Part shown: positions 26,038-33,633 of the stretch, one piece after another
How the letters are laid out: the number at the start of each line of letters is the position of its first letter
Position numbering within the stretch: the first letter of the stretch is position 1
Source of the DNA: Saprospiraceae bacterium
GTDB lineage: Bacteria; Bacteroidota; Bacteroidia; Chitinophagales; Saprospiraceae
Reading direction: 5' to 3'
Length of the DNA stretch: 36,777 nucleotides
Assembly: GCA_007125435.1 (NCBI GenBank)
Contig: SLDF01000131.1
Location: forward strand, 1-36,777
Translations under genes and position numbers: made by a program
The notes under the pieces: generated by a model
Told to the model about the DNA's origin: nothing
Seen by the model: the letters and a program-made list of their open reading frames with translations, nothing else
Database searches by the model: none

Positions 26038-26868
26038 ATGAATCGAATCATAATAGGTTTAGTCATTTCAGTCTTATTTCTAGCATGTGAGCCGGAGAGG
26101 ATGGATGATATAGACATTGGGCCATTGCCAGAAGCACCAGAAATGTCATTATCCGTTGATCCTGATAATCCTAATAGAATCATTGCACAAGATATTTCTA
26201 CAGGTTTTTTCAACAGGCTATGGGTAGCAGAGGGTGCTAATCCCTCTAGATCCTCCAATCCTGTTGATACTTTTTTTTACATAAGTGCTGGTACTTATAA
26301 TATTACGCTTTTTGGTGCAAAATCCGGTGGTAGTGGAACATCGTCTACTACTCAGGAAATCACCATAGAGACAGATGCGACAATTGAGTGTAGCCCCGGG
26401 GTAGCCTTGCTAACAGGTGATTGCGGTACTGAAGGCAAATGCTGGCGATTTTCATCAGTAACCGGGGCTATTTCTGTCGGTCCTACATATGGATCAGGAG
26501 ACTGGTTTAGATCTCCCGCCAATGGTCTGGTACCTGAGCAAGTGAATGCACGCTGGTGTTTCTTTTTTGAAGGATCAGAATTTGATCATAGAAATAACGG
26601 TATGTCCATCAGTCCATGGGATGGATTCGTGCCGGTGCCTCATGAGCCTACTCCTGGACCATGGGAGTATTCTGAGGGAACGGGCATGGACGGTAGAGAT
26701 CAAATCATATTGACTCCCGGGCAGTTCATGGGTACATGGGATAGTAGTAATGTTCTCGACATCGAGTTATTGACTGAGGATGAGTTGGTTGTCCGCGCCC
26801 GACTTGTAGATCAAAGTGGTACGCCTCAGAATGAAGGATGGTTTGAGTTTTATTTTGTAGCTGATTAA
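26038..26868 (+). CDS. Surface lipoprotein of the PUL, SusE/PKD-type glycan-binding candidate
   Basis: A 276-residue lipoprotein with signal MNRIIIGLVISVLFLAC (Cys17). A PKD-like beta-sandwich follows (about 35-110), with SAGTYNITLFGAKSGGSGTSSTTQ, the strand pattern of PKD domains in Bacteroidota glycan-binding proteins. The C-terminal domain (about 115-276) is rich in Trp and aromatic residues (CWRFSSVTGAISVGP, DWFRSPANG, ARWCFFFEGSEF, ISPWDGFVPVP), as expected for a carbohydrate-binding beta-sandwich. No catalytic signature is present. Position between SusD and a GH16 enzyme matches the third surface glycan-binding protein of laminarin-type PULs (inference). Spacing is 18 bases from susD and 11 bases to the GH16 gene. 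Confidence 0.75.
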   Translation: MNRIIIGLVISVLFLACEPERMDDIDIGPLPEAPEMSLSVDPDNPNRIIAQDISTGFFNRLWVAEGANPSRSSNPVDTFFYISAGTYNITLFGAKSGGSGTSSTTQEITIETDATIECSPGVALLTGDCGTEGKCWRFSSVTGAISVGPTYGSGDWFRSPANGLVPEQVNARWCFFFEGSEFDHRNNGMSISPWDGFVPVPHEPTPGPWEYSEGTGMDGRDQIILTPGQFMGTWDSSNVLDIELLTEDELVVRARLVDQSGTPQNEGWFEFYFVAD

Positions 26869-26879
26869 TACCTGTAAAA

Positions 26880-27716
26880 ATGCTAGTGAGTAATAATTGG
26901 CTATTGACTTTATGGTCGGTAGCATGGGTGTTGTTTGGATTTACGAGCTGCCAATCGCTATCTGATGAATCTGACGACTTAAATGAGTGGACATTGGTAT
27001 GGTCTGATGAATTTGATCAGGAAGGCTTGCCGGATGATGAAAAATGGGCCTATGTGGAAGGGGATGGTTGCCCGGATCTCTGTGGATGGGGCAATAATGA
27101 ATTACAATACTATATGGCGCATTCGCTGGATCACACAAGAGTGAAGGATGGTGTACTAACTATAGAAGCTCATCAAGATGCAGAGCAAAATTATTCATCT
27201 GCAAAATTGGTAAGTAAACCTTCAGGTGTATGGAAATACTGTAAAGTAGAGGTCAAAGCCAAGCTGCCTTATGGGAGAGGCGTGTGGCCTGCAATATGGA
27301 TGTTGCCTGTAGAAGATAGCTATGGAGGATGGCCGAGGTCAGGAGAAATAGATATCATGGAGTATGTTGGCTATGAGCCGGATACGATCTATAGTGCATT
27401 GCACACTGAGCATTATAATCATATTAAAGGGACTGAAAAGGTGGGGCAGATATATCAAAAATCACCTTATGAGGACTTTAATACCTACTCTATGATATGG
27501 CAGGAGGATGACATATCTTTTTTTATCAATGATCGGCCTTATCACAAATTCGTAAAACCATCGGATGACAGAAATGAATGGCCATTTGATCATCCATTTT
27601 ATTTGGTACTTAATTTAGCAGTTGGAGGCAATTGGGGCGGTATGAAAGGGGTAGATCCTGATATATGGCCACAGCGATTTGAAATAGAATATGTCCGTGT
27701 GTATCAACAAATGTGA
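26880..27716 (+). CDS. GH16 family endo-beta-glucanase lipoprotein (laminarinase-like)
   Basis: Retaining endo-glycosidase predicted to cut beta-1,3- (or mixed 1,3/1,4-) glucan at the cell surface. Signal with lipobox GFTSC (Cys24). The single GH16 jelly-roll starts at WTLVWSDEFD (about 37-46) and contains GWGNNELQYY, GRGVWPAIWMLP and the catalytic motif GEIDIMEYVG. Glu156 is the likely nucleophile, Glu161 the acid/base and Asp158 the assisting residue; the extra Met gives the beta-bulge form ExDxxE seen in laminarinases and related subfamilies. The protein ends FEIEYVRVYQQ, the typical last strand. It has 278 residues, a bare catalytic domain without accessory modules, and is the last gene of the tightly spaced operon. 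Substrate is inferred from the family. Confidence 0.93.
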   Translation: MLVSNNWLLTLWSVAWVLFGFTSCQSLSDESDDLNEWTLVWSDEFDQEGLPDDEKWAYVEGDGCPDLCGWGNNELQYYMAHSLDHTRVKDGVLTIEAHQDAEQNYSSAKLVSKPSGVWKYCKVEVKAKLPYGRGVWPAIWMLPVEDSYGGWPRSGEIDIMEYVGYEPDTIYSALHTEHYNHIKGTEKVGQIYQKSPYEDFNTYSMIWQEDDISFFINDRPYHKFVKPSDDRNEWPFDHPFYLVLNLAVGGNWGGMKGVDPDIWPQRFEIEYVRVYQQM

Positions 27717-28023
27717 TTATATTTGACAACAAAGAATTCGGTGGTTTTGAAGATGATCGACAACATGGTATTCGGATCGGACTTGAAATGCATAAGCGAT
27801 GTGAAAGGGTGGCGACGTCAGGAGCCAGACTCTGCGCAACGGTAGTGGAGTAGAGGCCGACCGTTCAGGGAGCCCTGTAACGTAGCGACCGCTCATCTCC
27901 CATAATATTGATCAATCTCAATGGTGTTAAGGGCTTACCGTGCATTGGCTTTTATGAACGATTATAAGGGAGATGAGGGGATATGCCCAAATCAATATAG
28001 AAAGAATGATAAATGTTAATAGG
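27717..28023. other. Gap between the two GH16 genes holding a family-2 element
   Basis: About 307 bases break the otherwise tight operon. The central part (27789-27890) is a family-2 structured element. The flanks show no gene, no clear terminator and no strong promoter match. The second GH16 gene may therefore be transcribed by read-through or from its own promoter in this gap. Confidence 0.6.
27789..27890 (+). repeat. Dispersed structured element family 2, copy A
   Basis: It matches the reverse complement of 33489-33602: TGCAT-AGCGATGTGAAAGGG, GCCAGACTCTGCG and CAGGGAGCCCTGTAACGTAG are shared. Predicted pairs are GCGATGT/ACGTAGC (outer, one mismatch), TGGC/GCCA, CTCTGC/GTAGAG (one wobble) and CAGGG-AG-CCCTG. 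The element ends 133 bases before the GH16 start codon at 28024. Confidence 0.8.
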
Positions 28024-29256
28024 ATGAAAATCAGGTTTTTGTATGAGCGATTGAAGTGGGTAATATTTGTTTGTATTCCCTTATTGGTGTCGTTGACATC
28101 GTGCAGTGAGGATGATATGGATGAAACTATGAATGATTTTCCAGTATTGGTCGCTGAGGATATGACTGTGCTGGAAGGGGATGATAATAATACCATAGAG
28201 CTCGTTGTCACCCTAGATAGAGAACCGGCGTCAAATGTAATCATAAGGTATAGTACGAGAAATGGGACAGCGGAGTCCGGCAGAGATTTTGTAGGCATCT
28301 CTGACGCGAGCCTTGTCATACAGGCTGGGCAAACTGAGGGCAAAATTCCGATCACTATTATTGGCAATACGTTTCCTCAGCCTAATCGGCACTTTGATAT
28401 TGTATTTACAAGTGTGATTAATGCTACAGTCGAAAATAACGCTGTAAGAATTACAATCATCGACGATGATGAAGAAATCATAGGCTCGCTCAATATACCT
28501 GACGAAGGCTATGTAAGTCCAATTAGTTATCCCGGATATCAAATGGTTTGGTCAGATGACTTTAATGGTGACAGGCTCAATGAGGAATTCTGGACGCATG
28601 AGATAGGTACGGGGAGTAATGGATGGGGTAATAATGAGCTACAATATTATCAGCCTGATAATACGTACATTCATGAAAATGAGTATCTGATCATAGAAGC
28701 AAAACAGCAAAGTGTATCCGGAAGTCAGTATACATCTTCACGAATTATCACAAGTGATAAGGCTTCATTCAAATATGGACGCATTGACATTAGGGCTGCA
28801 CTGCCCAAAACTCAAGGCATATGGCCGGCACTCTGGATGCTGGGAGAAAGTTTTTGGTCAGAGGGATGGCCTTCATGCGGTGAAATTGACATCATGGAAA
28901 TGCTGGGGCATCAACCCAATAGGGTCTATGGTACAGCACACTGGGGTCCTGACTTTAGCCAGAGACAACTAAAAGAGAGAAGTATATTTGCCGAACAAGG
29001 GACAGATTTCCACAGTCGTTTTCATGTTTTTTCGATTGTATGGGAAGAAGACAGGATTGAGTGGTTTGTGGATGAGCGAAGCTACAATGTATTAACGCCA
29101 GCGGATATGAATGGATTTGATTATCCGTTTAATGATGAATTCTTCTTTATATTCAATGTGGCTGTTGGCGGTAATTGGCCTGGTAGTCCTGACGTGTCGA
29201 CAGTGTTTCCGCAGTTTATGGTTGTTGATTACATCAGAGTTTTCCAAAAAGAGTAA
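28024..29256 (+). CDS. GH16 family beta-glucanase lipoprotein with N-terminal Calx-beta domain
   Basis: Second GH16 enzyme of the locus. I use ATG 28024 instead of 27973 because it gives a proper lipoprotein signal (FVCIPLLVSLTSC, Cys27); the upstream codons add only a polar stretch. Residues about 38-150 form a Calx-beta domain (TVLEGDDNNTIELVVTLDR, RNGTAESGRDFVGI, ITIIDDDE), a calcium-type beta-sandwich often used as a spacer or binding module. The GH16 domain (about 172-410) has QMVWSDDFNGDRL, GWGNNELQYY, GIWPALWMLG and the catalytic GEIDIMEMLGH with Glu287, Asp289 and Glu292. It is 410 residues. The Calx-beta spacer probably lets the enzyme reach farther from the membrane than its neighbour. 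It is separated from the operon by a 0.3-kb repeat-bearing gap. Confidence 0.92.
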   Translation: MKIRFLYERLKWVIFVCIPLLVSLTSCSEDDMDETMNDFPVLVAEDMTVLEGDDNNTIELVVTLDREPASNVIIRYSTRNGTAESGRDFVGISDASLVIQAGQTEGKIPITIIGNTFPQPNRHFDIVFTSVINATVENNAVRITIIDDDEEIIGSLNIPDEGYVSPISYPGYQMVWSDDFNGDRLNEEFWTHEIGTGSNGWGNNELQYYQPDNTYIHENEYLIIEAKQQSVSGSQYTSSRIITSDKASFKYGRIDIRAALPKTQGIWPALWMLGESFWSEGWPSCGEIDIMEMLGHQPNRVYGTAHWGPDFSQRQLKERSIFAEQGTDFHSRFHVFSIVWEEDRIEWFVDERSYNVLTPADMNGFDYPFNDEFFFIFNVAVGGNWPGSPDVSTVFPQFMVVDYIRVFQKE

Positions 29257-29468
29257 GTAAGCGTTTATCGATAAATGGATTTGATCAGATAACAGGCAGA
29301 GAATAGGTTTGGTGTCTCTCTCATCGAAGAGTGCTGGGCAGCGTCATGTGAAGAGATTCCTTTTACGGAATTTTGATCTTCCATTATCCGGATAGGGTAT
29401 TAATTAATTCCTTGTCTTATTCTGTGGAACTTCATTGTGAAAAAAATCCTGTAGTTTTGCAGGAGTAT

Positions 29469-30551
29469 ATGAATAGTACAGAAAAAGCTTCTTTGGTAAG
29501 GCCGTTTTCGAAAAGGCCTTTGATAATATCCGGTCCATGTAGTGCTGAGACTGAGGATCAGGTGATGCATACGGCCATGGCTCTGGCAAGGGATAAAAGG
29601 GTAGATGTTCTGAGGTTTGGCAGTTGGAAGCCCAGAACAAAGCCCGGCAATTTTGAAGGCAATGGCGAAGAGAGCTTGCCATGGATATCGAGAGCTATGG
29701 AGGCCACAGATTTGCCGGCAGCTATAGAGGTAGCCAGTGCTCATCATATAGAGAAGGCTATGGCACATGGGATAAGGATGTTTTGGATCGGTGCCCGATC
29801 TACAGTGAATCCATTCACGGTACAGGAAATAGCCGATGCTCTCCTAGGAGTAAAAGACGTATCCGTCATGATTAAAAATCCCCTTAGCCCTGATGTGGAG
29901 TTATGGACAGGGGCCTATGAAAGGATCAAGTCGGCAGGAGTAGAAAGCATAGCGCTGGTGCACAGGGGTTTTTCATCTTTTTCACCATCCAAGTATCGCA
30001 ACCCACCCATGTGGGCCATTCCCATTGAAATGAGACAGAGATTTCCTGAAGTGCCCTTGATTTGTGATCCCTCTCATATATGTGGGAATAGGCAACATTT
30101 ATTGCATATTTCTCAGAGAGCGATTGATTTGGATTTTAGTGGTCTGATGATAGAGGCTCATATAGATCCTGCTTCTGCATGGAGTGATGCCGCACAGCAA
30201 GTGACGCCTTCGACATTGAATGAAATGCTTGATCATCTGATCTGGAGGCACTCAGGTAAGCAGTCCATTCGCAACCATCCACAGCTTCAAGATCTGCGAG
30301 CAGATATTGATCACATCGATGATCAGATCGTTCACTTGATCAGTGAGAGGATGAACATCTCGACCAAAATAGGGTATTATAAAAAAGAACACGGTATCAC
30401 CGTGCTGCAAAATAAAAGATGGGCTGATATCCGCCAGCGTCTGAATCAAAAGGCAAAAGAATCAGACCTAAGCGTAGCCTTTATAGAAGCTTATCTGGAG
30501 GCCATTCACCTCGAAAGTATAAGAAAGCAAAACGAAGTCATCAATAAGTAA
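29469..30551 (+). CDS. Bifunctional 3-deoxy-7-phosphoheptulonate (DAHP) synthase / chorismate mutase
   Basis: Cytoplasmic shikimate-pathway enzyme that joins phosphoenolpyruvate and erythrose-4-phosphate; its C-terminal domain converts chorismate to prephenate. I choose ATG 29469 over 29373 because it gives the family start (MNSTEKASLVRPF) and AGGAG lies just upstream. The synthase domain (about 20-255) begins PLIISGPCSAETEDQ and contains LRFGSWKPRTKPGNFEG, MIKNPLSPDVELWTGAYERI and ICDPSHICGNR. The type II chorismate mutase domain (about 270-355) shows DLRADIDHIDDQIVHLISER and KIGYYKKEHG. The 360-residue length is right for this fusion, which is typical of Bacteroidota. Feedback control by aromatic products through the mutase domain is known for the fused class. 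It stands alone after the PUL and is unrelated to it in function. Confidence 0.92.
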   Translation: MNSTEKASLVRPFSKRPLIISGPCSAETEDQVMHTAMALARDKRVDVLRFGSWKPRTKPGNFEGNGEESLPWISRAMEATDLPAAIEVASAHHIEKAMAHGIRMFWIGARSTVNPFTVQEIADALLGVKDVSVMIKNPLSPDVELWTGAYERIKSAGVESIALVHRGFSSFSPSKYRNPPMWAIPIEMRQRFPEVPLICDPSHICGNRQHLLHISQRAIDLDFSGLMIEAHIDPASAWSDAAQQVTPSTLNEMLDHLIWRHSGKQSIRNHPQLQDLRADIDHIDDQIVHLISERMNISTKIGYYKKEHGITVLQNKRWADIRQRLNQKAKESDLSVAFIEAYLEAIHLESIRKQNEVINK

Positions 30552-30568
30552 CCCAGAGAATGAAAGCC

Positions 30569-31936
30569 TCAGACCTGAACCCATCTAAAGTCCTTATGGC
30601 TGCGAAAGTAGCCTTTGATGATACCGCTAACCTCAGCATTGAAGGGATAGGGCTTGATATGATCATACAACTCGTCTGCTGAAGCAGAGTTGTCTGCGTT
30701 ATCTATGTAGCCCATACCATAAAACTTGAGGTCCTTTATGCCGATGACAAAAGATTCACCTGGGTATCGACCGGGACCGACCCAGAATCCATTTGAGTCA
30801 AACCCTCTTCTTAACAGACTATGAATAGTGTGTATACGCTCTTTCTGGTCATTCTGGTCCTTGGGAGGATCACATAGTTGCAATTTGTATTGCAGGCAAA
30901 GGTCTTTGTCATGCTGCTCCAGAGCACAGGGACAAAGTCCTACTTCATGACAGACCATCCGTAGACTGGCAGCAGCATCTTTCTTTCGCAGGTAGTATCG
31001 GTATATGATCTGTCCATTTACCTTGCCCAATGAAACAACCACTGGCAGGTCATCATGAACCTCTTTATCAGCTGCAATGACGTATTTAAAGGCCTTCTTT
31101 TTTTGAGCTTTGTTAAATGTGGGTTGATATTTCTTGATGTCATAAGACTCTATTAGAAGGGCCGCTAGTTCATTACCGGTAATGATATAATCAATGTCAT
31201 GTACAGCAGATTGTAACCTGGCTGCTCTTTCTGATTGATCGGCGAAGTGATCATAGATTCTTTTGTTGAGCTGTTTGCTCTTGCCGATGTAGATGATCTT
31301 GTCATCTTTATCCTTAAAGTAATAGACACCCGGTCTGGAGGGGATGTTATTGAGTTTGTCCAGGGAGACTGAGGCCGGAAGTTGTTGTTCTTTCAGGCTC
31401 TTTCTGCCGTTTATTGGATTTACTCTGGTGTAATAATCACTTTTGAGTATGAGATCAAAAAGGTGAGCCGTAGCTGTCGCATCGGCTAAAGCTCTATGAT
31501 GATTTTCTAATGGGATGCTGAAATGTCTGGTCAGATTACCCAGTGAATGAGAAGGTAGCTCTGGAAAGGCTCTTCTACTCATTTGGACTGTGCATAATTT
31601 TTTCTTTGAAAAGGTATAGCCCAGCTGTCTGAATTCCTCGGCAATAAAGCCATAGTCAAAGCGAACGTTGTGTGCGACAAATATGCAATCCTCTGTCAAC
31701 TCAACCAGATCTCTGGCAATTTCATAAAACTTTGGCGCATCCTGTACCATCATATTGTCTATACCCGTTATACGAGTAATGTAATCGGGAATGCTGCGCT
31801 CGGGGTTGATAAGTGTTTGCCAGGAATCGATAATCTCGTTGCCATTGTGAAAGACAATCCCAATTTCTGTAATTTTATCCTGCTTTGGGCTTCCTCCGGT
31901 AGTCTCAATATCAATTATGGCAAATGATTTCTTCAT
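30569..31936 (-). CDS. DEDDh 3'-5' exonuclease fused to a GIY-YIG (UvrC/Cho-like) nuclease domain
   Basis: Two-nuclease protein of 455 residues, probably for DNA repair. Residues 1-165 are a DnaQ/polymerase-III-epsilon-type exonuclease: FAIIDIETTGG (Asp9, Glu11), AHNVRFDYGFI (Asp94) and NHHRALADATAT (His147, Asp152) make a complete DEDDh set. Residues about 195-280 are a GIY-YIG domain: RPGVYYFKDKDDKIIYIGKS, KQLNKRIYDHF and AALLIES with the metal-binding Glu263. The remaining 175 residues resemble the C-terminal part of Bacteroidota proteins of this architecture and contain several Cys (CHEVGLCPCALEQHDKDLC), possibly a metal site. This fusion is known in Bacteroidota and actinobacteria, where it is UvrC/Cho-like. 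Its ATG lies only 21 bases from that of the divergent NamZ-like gene. Confidence 0.9.
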   Translation of the reverse strand: MKKSFAIIDIETTGGSPKQDKITEIGIVFHNGNEIIDSWQTLINPERSIPDYITRITGIDNMMVQDAPKFYEIARDLVELTEDCIFVAHNVRFDYGFIAEEFRQLGYTFSKKKLCTVQMSRRAFPELPSHSLGNLTRHFSIPLENHHRALADATATAHLFDLILKSDYYTRVNPINGRKSLKEQQLPASVSLDKLNNIPSRPGVYYFKDKDDKIIYIGKSKQLNKRIYDHFADQSERAARLQSAVHDIDYIITGNELAALLIESYDIKKYQPTFNKAQKKKAFKYVIAADKEVHDDLPVVVSLGKVNGQIIYRYYLRKKDAAASLRMVCHEVGLCPCALEQHDKDLCLQYKLQLCDPPKDQNDQKERIHTIHSLLRRGFDSNGFWVGPGRYPGESFVIGIKDLKFYGMGYIDNADNSASADELYDHIKPYPFNAEVSGIIKGYFRSHKDFRWVQV

Positions 31937-31957
31937 AGATCAATAATAGCAAAACAA

Positions 31958-33157
31958 ATGTATAAAAATTGTTTTTATATTTCCATCATTTTCATGTACT
32001 TAACATTAGCAGCAAGCTGTATGCCCTGTCATGCTCAAGGAGGGGATATCCTTACCGGTGCAGATCAGGTGGACAATATTTTTGGGGATTTATCAGGAAA
32101 AAAACTGGCCCTGATGGTGAATCAAACATCGGTGCGCACTGATGGCGAGCACCTTGTAGACTACTTGATGTCAAAAGGACAGCTGGTGACTAAGATTTTT
32201 GCTCCTGAGCACGGATTTAGAGGCGATGCAGATGCCGGTGCTTATATTGAAGACGGACGAGATAAGAAGTCGGGTTTGCCGGTGATCTCACTTTACGGAC
32301 AGAAGAAGAAACCCACTTCGCATGACCTTAGGGATGTAGATATAGTCATTTTTGATATTCAAGATGTAGGGGTAAGGTATTATACCTATCTGTCAAGTCT
32401 ACACTACCTCATGGAAGAATGTGCCGAGCAAGATATAGCAGTTTTGGTTTTGGATCGTCCGAATCCTAATGGACATTACATTGACGGCCCCATCTTAGAT
32501 ACGGCATATCGCTCTTTTGTAGGTATGCATCCGGTACCTATAGTCCACGGTATGACAGTCGCAGAGTACGCCTTAATGATAAAAGGTGAAAAGTGGATAA
32601 ATGAAGCCCGGGCATTAAGACTGTCTGTTCTTCCGTGCTTGAATTACAAAAAGTCGATGCATTATGAGCTACCTGTCAAGCCATCTCCAAACCTACCTAA
32701 TTCAAGATCAATTCTTTTATATCCTCAATTGTGTCTATTCGAAGGTACGCCGATTAGTGTAGGACGCGGCACTGATACACAATTTCAAGTGGTGGGTCAT
32801 CCTGATTTGAAAGGTCTGTATGCATTTTACTTCATACCGGAGTCAAAGCCGGGTGCACTATCACCTTTGCACATGGGTAAGAAGTGTTATGGTATGGATC
32901 TTACGAACATACCAACAGAACAATTGCTAAATTCTAAGCAGGTCGATCTCGATATAGTCATCAGTTTTTATCAGAGATTTCCTGAGCCTTCAGTATTTTT
33001 TCTCAAGAATGGTTTTTTTGATAAATTAGCCGGAGGTCAGTTGTTAAGAAAGCAAATCACACAAGGCTTAGATGCTCAAAGCATAAGAGCCTCATGGCAA
33101 GAAAGTCTTAAACAATATGATGCTATGAGAAGCGACTACTTGATTTATCCTAAATGA
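31958..33157 (+). CDS. NamZ-like exo-beta-N-acetylmuramidase (DUF1343 family)
   Basis: Periplasmic enzyme predicted to release N-acetylmuramic acid from the non-reducing end of peptidoglycan fragments during wall recycling. The signal peptide ends CMPCHAQ. Family motifs: KLALMVNQTSVR, KIFAPEHGFRGDADAG, DVDIVIFDIQDVGVRYYTYL, VLDRPNPNGHYIDGPILD, PVPIVHGMTVAEYA, KPSPNLPNSRSILLYPQLCL and FEGTPISVGRGT. The 399-residue length is normal. I keep ATG 31958 because the next Met (31994) would leave too short a signal peptide. It diverges from the exonuclease gene. Function follows from the characterised NamZ family; nothing here shows the exact substrate. Confidence 0.9.
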   Translation: MYKNCFYISIIFMYLTLAASCMPCHAQGGDILTGADQVDNIFGDLSGKKLALMVNQTSVRTDGEHLVDYLMSKGQLVTKIFAPEHGFRGDADAGAYIEDGRDKKSGLPVISLYGQKKKPTSHDLRDVDIVIFDIQDVGVRYYTYLSSLHYLMEECAEQDIAVLVLDRPNPNGHYIDGPILDTAYRSFVGMHPVPIVHGMTVAEYALMIKGEKWINEARALRLSVLPCLNYKKSMHYELPVKPSPNLPNSRSILLYPQLCLFEGTPISVGRGTDTQFQVVGHPDLKGLYAFYFIPESKPGALSPLHMGKKCYGMDLTNIPTEQLLNSKQVDLDIVISFYQRFPEPSVFFLKNGFFDKLAGGQLLRKQITQGLDAQSIRASWQESLKQYDAMRSDYLIYPK

Positions 33158-33176
33158 GGTGAATAAAGCTCCAACG

Positions 33177-33356
33177 CTATAACTTCCTATATCTTAAAAA
33201 GGCTATTATTGCTACCAGGAGAAACAGTCCTATTGGCAACCATTTTTCCCACATTTCTGCTTCTTTAGCATAGAAGTAGTAAAATATGGCAATGCCAAGG
33301 GAAAGTATGGCGCCGAGTCCGGCTACGAATTTGTAGTTCTTGGATTTTTTCATCAT
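33177..33356 (-). CDS. Small two-helix membrane protein (59 aa), missed by the ORF track
   Basis: A reading frame just under the ORF-track cut-off. It starts ATGATG and encodes a basic N-terminus (MMKKSKNYKF), a hydrophobic helix (VAGLGAILSLGIAIFYYFYA), a short polar hairpin (KEAEMWEKW), a second helix (LPIGLFLLVAIIAFL) and a basic end (RYRKL). The positive ends and two helices suggest a small inner-membrane protein with both termini in the cytoplasm. I do not recognise the family. The stop is 19 bases from the stop of the convergent NamZ-like gene. The family-2 element copy B ends 132 bases upstream of its start on the same strand. Codon use and the clean topology support a real gene. Confidence 0.65.
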   Translation of the reverse strand: MMKKSKNYKFVAGLGAILSLGIAIFYYFYAKEAEMWEKWLPIGLFLLVAIIAFLRYRKL

Positions 33357-33488
33357 TGTCTCTTTTTGGAGATCAATATATCACAAATATTTGTTCTTAA
33401 CAAATTGTTTTCGGATAAAATTTGTTGAATGGTTTGGGTGTTTTTCTTTTTGCTGCTTTTGGCATCACCCTCGTCCTATTGTCCTCGG

Positions 33489-33602
33489 GTCGCTACGTTA
33501 CAGGGCTCCCTGAAAGGTCGGCCTCTGCTTCGTTGGCACTACGCAGAGTCTGGCTCACCCTAAAGCTTTAGGGTGAGCCACCCTTTCACATCGCTGATGC
33601 AT
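33489..33602 (-). repeat. Dispersed structured element family 2, copy B
   Basis: Inverted relative to copy A at 27789. On the minus strand the outer stem GCGATGT/ACGTAGC, a junction stem GAAAGG/CCTTTC, CTCTGC/GCAGAG and CAGGG-AG-CCCTG are all visible. The first internal arm is a 30-base perfect palindrome (33551-33580, TGGCTCACCCTAAAG and its complement), where copy A has only TGGC/GCCA around an unrelated loop. Confidence 0.8.
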
Positions 33603-33633
33603 GACCAGAAAAAACGACAATTTGAGATGCACC

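Noticed and set aside
29400-29768. 122-aa antisense ORF over the DAHP synthase gene
   Set aside because: Shadow of a well-identified gene; no independent motif.
27789-33602. A composite mobile element bounded by the family-2 inverted copies
   Set aside because: The enclosed genes (GH16, DAHP synthase, exonuclease, NamZ-like) are ordinary chromosomal genes with no transposase or integrase and no visible target-site duplication.
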